Positions 50,727 through 52,524 of a stretch of 52,524 bases of DNA are shown in pieces. The position numbers and the translations under genes are program-made. Source of the stretch: Microbacterium azadirachtae. GTDB lineage: Bacteria > Actinomycetota > Actinomycetes > Actinomycetales > Microbacteriaceae. The notes under the pieces are model-generated. The model had not been told where the DNA came from and ran no database searches. It saw only the letters and a list, made by a program, of their open reading frames with translations. The first letter of the stretch is position 1, and every line of letters begins with the position of its first letter. The stretch spans positions 1-52,524 of the forward strand of contig NZ_JYIT01000058.1 in the NCBI RefSeq assembly GCF_000956545.1, read 5' to 3'.

Positions 50727-52370
50727 ATGACGAGCCGAGCCGGCCTCCCCGCGGAGGAAAGCGACCTGATCGACGTCGACGAGCTGATCGCCGCCTACTA
50801 CGACCGGATCCCGGATCCGAAGATCTCGACCGAGAGAGTCGTGTTCGGCACCAGCGGGCACCGCGGATCCTCGCTGTCCGGCAGCTTCAACGAGCAGCAC
50901 ATCCTCGCCACGACCCAGGCGATCGTCGACTACCGCACGGCACAGGGCATCACCGGCCCGCTGTTCCTGGGCCGCGACACGCACGCGCTCAGCCGCCCGG
51001 CGGAGCGCAGCGCGATCGAGGTGCTCGTCGCGAACGACGTCGACGTGCTGGTCGACGCGCGCGACGCCTGGGTGCCGACCCCGGCTCTCAGCCACGCGAT
51101 CCTCACCTACAACCGCGACCGCGCCGACGACGAGCCCGGCCGCGCCGACGGCATCGTGGTGACCCCGTCGCACAACCCGCCGCGCGACGGCGGCTTCAAG
51201 TACAACCCCCCGCACGGCGGACCTGCGGACACGGACGCGACCGCGTGGATCGCGAACCGCGCGAACGAGCTCATCGAGCAGGGTCTCGAGGGGGTCAAGC
51301 GCACGCGCTTCGCCGACATCGACGCCGACGGCCTCGGCACCTACGACTTCCGCGAGGCGTACGTCCGCGACCTGCCGTCGATCATCGACATCGACGCGAT
51401 CAAGCGCGCAGGCGTACGGATCGGGGCGGATCCGCTCGGCGGTGCGTCGGTCGAGTACTGGGCGCTCATCGCCGAGATGCACGGCCTCGACCTCACCGTG
51501 GTGAACCCCGAGGTCGACCCCACCTGGCGCTTCATGACCCTGGACTGGGACGAGAAGATCCGCATGGATCCGTCGTCCCCCTCGGCGATGGCGTCGCTGG
51601 TGGCGAAGAAGGGCGACTACGACGTGCTCACGGGCAACGACGCCGACGCCGACCGGCACGGCATCGTCACCCCGGATGCCGGGCTCATGAACCCCAACCA
51701 CTACCTCGCCGTCGCGATCGACTACCTGTTCTCGCACCGCGAGGGCTGGGACCGTAATGCGGCGATCGGCAAGACGCTCGTGTCGTCGATGATCATCGAT
51801 CGCGTCGCAGAGTCTCTCGGACGGCGCCTGCTCGAGGTGCCCGTCGGGTTCAAGTGGTTCGTCCCCGGGCTGCTCGACGGATCGGTCGCGTTCGGCGGTG
51901 AGGAGTCGGCCGGGGCCTCGTTCCTGCGCCGAGACGGATCCGTGTGGTCGACCGACAAGGACGGGATCCTGCTTTGCCTGCTGGCCGCGGAGATCATCGC
52001 CGTGACCGGCAAGACGCCCTCCGAGCGCTATCGCGAGCTGGAGGAGGCGTTCGGCGCCTCCGCCTATCAGCGCGTCGACGCGCCCGCCACCCCGGAGCAG
52101 AAGGCGACGCTCGGCAAGCTGTCGCCGGAGTCGGTGTCGGCGACCGAGCTGGCCGGCGAGCCGATCACCGCGAAGCTCTCGCACGCTCCGGGCAACGGCG
52201 CGGCGATCGGCGGCCTGAAGGTGCAGACCGAGCACGCGTGGTTCGCCGCGCGCCCGTCCGGCACGGAGGACGTCTACAAGCTCTACGCGGAGTCGCTGCT
52301 CGGCGCGGAGCACCTCGCCCGCGTGCAGGAGGAGGCCCGCGCGGTCGTCAGCGCCGCGCTCGGCGCCTGA
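50727..52370 (+). CDS. pgm: Phosphoglucomutase (alpha-D-glucose-1-phosphate/6-phosphate)
   Basis: At 547 residues it has family length. Motifs: [19 protein letters not shown], the phosphoserine loop [11 protein letters not shown] (active Ser148), the Mg2+ loop [26 protein letters not shown] (sugar-binding) and the C-terminal phosphate loop [16 protein letters not shown]. It interconverts glucose-1-P and glucose-6-P for glycogen and wall-sugar synthesis. Confidence 0.97.
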   Translation: MTSRAGLPAEESDLIDVDELIAAYYDRIPDPKISTERVVFGTSGHRGSSLSGSFNEQHILATTQAIVDYRTAQGITGPLFLGRDTHALSRPAERSAIEVLVANDVDVLVDARDAWVPTPALSHAILTYNRDRADDEPGRADGIVVTPSHNPPRDGGFKYNPPHGGPADTDATAWIANRANELIEQGLEGVKRTRFADIDADGLGTYDFREAYVRDLPSIIDIDAIKRAGVRIGADPLGGASVEYWALIAEMHGLDLTVVNPEVDPTWRFMTLDWDEKIRMDPSSPSAMASLVAKKGDYDVLTGNDADADRHGIVTPDAGLMNPNHYLAVAIDYLFSHREGWDRNAAIGKTLVSSMIIDRVAESLGRRLLEVPVGFKWFVPGLLDGSVAFGGEESAGASFLRRDGSVWSTDKDGILLCLLAAEIIAVTGKTPSERYRELEEAFGASAYQRVDAPATPEQKATLGKLSPESVSATELAGEPITAKLSHAPGNGAAIGGLKVQTEHAWFAARPSGTEDVYKLYAESLLGAEHLARVQEEARAVVSAALGA

Positions 52371-52439
52371 GGGCCGGCGCCCGTCGGCACCCGGTGCCCG
52401 GGGTTCCGGCCCGGGGGCGGGTCCTGGCCCCCTGCTCGC

Positions 52440-52488
52440 TGGTCGCGCATTGCGGGTTAGGTAGCCCCATTCCCGCAATATGCGACCA
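52440..52488. repeat. Intergenic hairpin downstream of pgm
   Basis: Seventeen-base arms (52440-52456 TGGTCGCGCATTGCGGG; 52472-52488) pair with two mismatches around a 15-base loop. The relatively AT-rich arms and position resemble the elements at 9256-9322 and 7732-7800. The rest of the window end shows no gene. Confidence 0.7.
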
Positions 52489-52524
52489 CCGAACGACGGT
52501 GAGAGGGGCGGATCGGGTCGGGGG

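Overview
The window is a high-GC chromosome segment from an actinobacterium, most likely a Microbacteriaceae member close to Microbacterium. The evidence is the strong GC bias, the bd-oxidase operon with a fused CydDC exporter, ClpC, RadA and LCP proteins of actinobacterial type, TANNNT -10 boxes placed six or seven bases before start codons, and an unusual abundance of the hexamer GGATCC. No tRNA, rRNA, CRISPR array, transposase or prophage gene was recognised.

Layout. (1) Positions 1-9.8 kb are housekeeping: a redox regulator-cydA-cydB-cydDC operon (leftward, cydDC cut by the window edge), a moeA-mobA-DUF6457 molybdenum-cofactor operon, radA, and an SseB-like gene. (2) 9.8-11.4 kb holds an anchored exported protein and an ArgA-type acetyltransferase. 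(3) 11.4-35 kb is an accessory catabolic island. Its leftward parts are an operon for an ABC importer, an amidohydrolase, an orphan 104-aa protein and a Rieske protein (11.4-17.5 kb); a six-gene operon for a LigJ-like hydratase, a LigB-like extradiol dioxygenase, three tandem RraA/LigK-like aldolase paralogs and a flavin monooxygenase (25.5-31.2 kb); a second flavin monooxygenase (31.4-33.2 kb); and an aldehyde dehydrogenase (33.4-34.9 kb). Between the first two lies a separately controlled block (17.8-25.4 kb): PLP aminotransferase, GntR regulator, M20 amidohydrolase, ThDP-dependent enzyme, PucR/CdaR-type regulator and a second aldehyde dehydrogenase. (4) 35.2-52.5 kb returns to core genes: clpC, a YbjQ-like gene, an LCP protein, a Tat-exported protein, a LysM-like protein, a VOC protein, a dicarboxylate symporter, a MerR-Hsp20-DUF2795 stress cluster, a Na+/H+ antiporter, a phosphoribosyltransferase, an LLM flavoprotein, pheA and pgm.

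The main discovery is regulatory. The four leftward units of the island each carry the same palindrome (type TCCGACAC-G-GTGTCGGA), centred 63-64 bases upstream of a TANNNT -10 box, with no recognisable -35 box. That geometry fits an activator-driven regulon whose regulator I do not see here. The intervening block carries a different AT-rich operator family (core ATGAATAT) at four promoters, probably bound by its own GntR or PucR-type regulator. I infer two connected modules. One turns an N-acyl amino acid into an amino acid, oxo-acid, aldehyde and acid (M20, aminotransferase, ThDP decarboxylase, dehydrogenase). The other imports, hydroxylates and meta-cleaves an aromatic acid by a gallate/protocatechuate-4,5-like route (FAD monooxygenases, LigB, LigJ, LigK-like aldolases). 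The substrate cannot be read from sequence alone.
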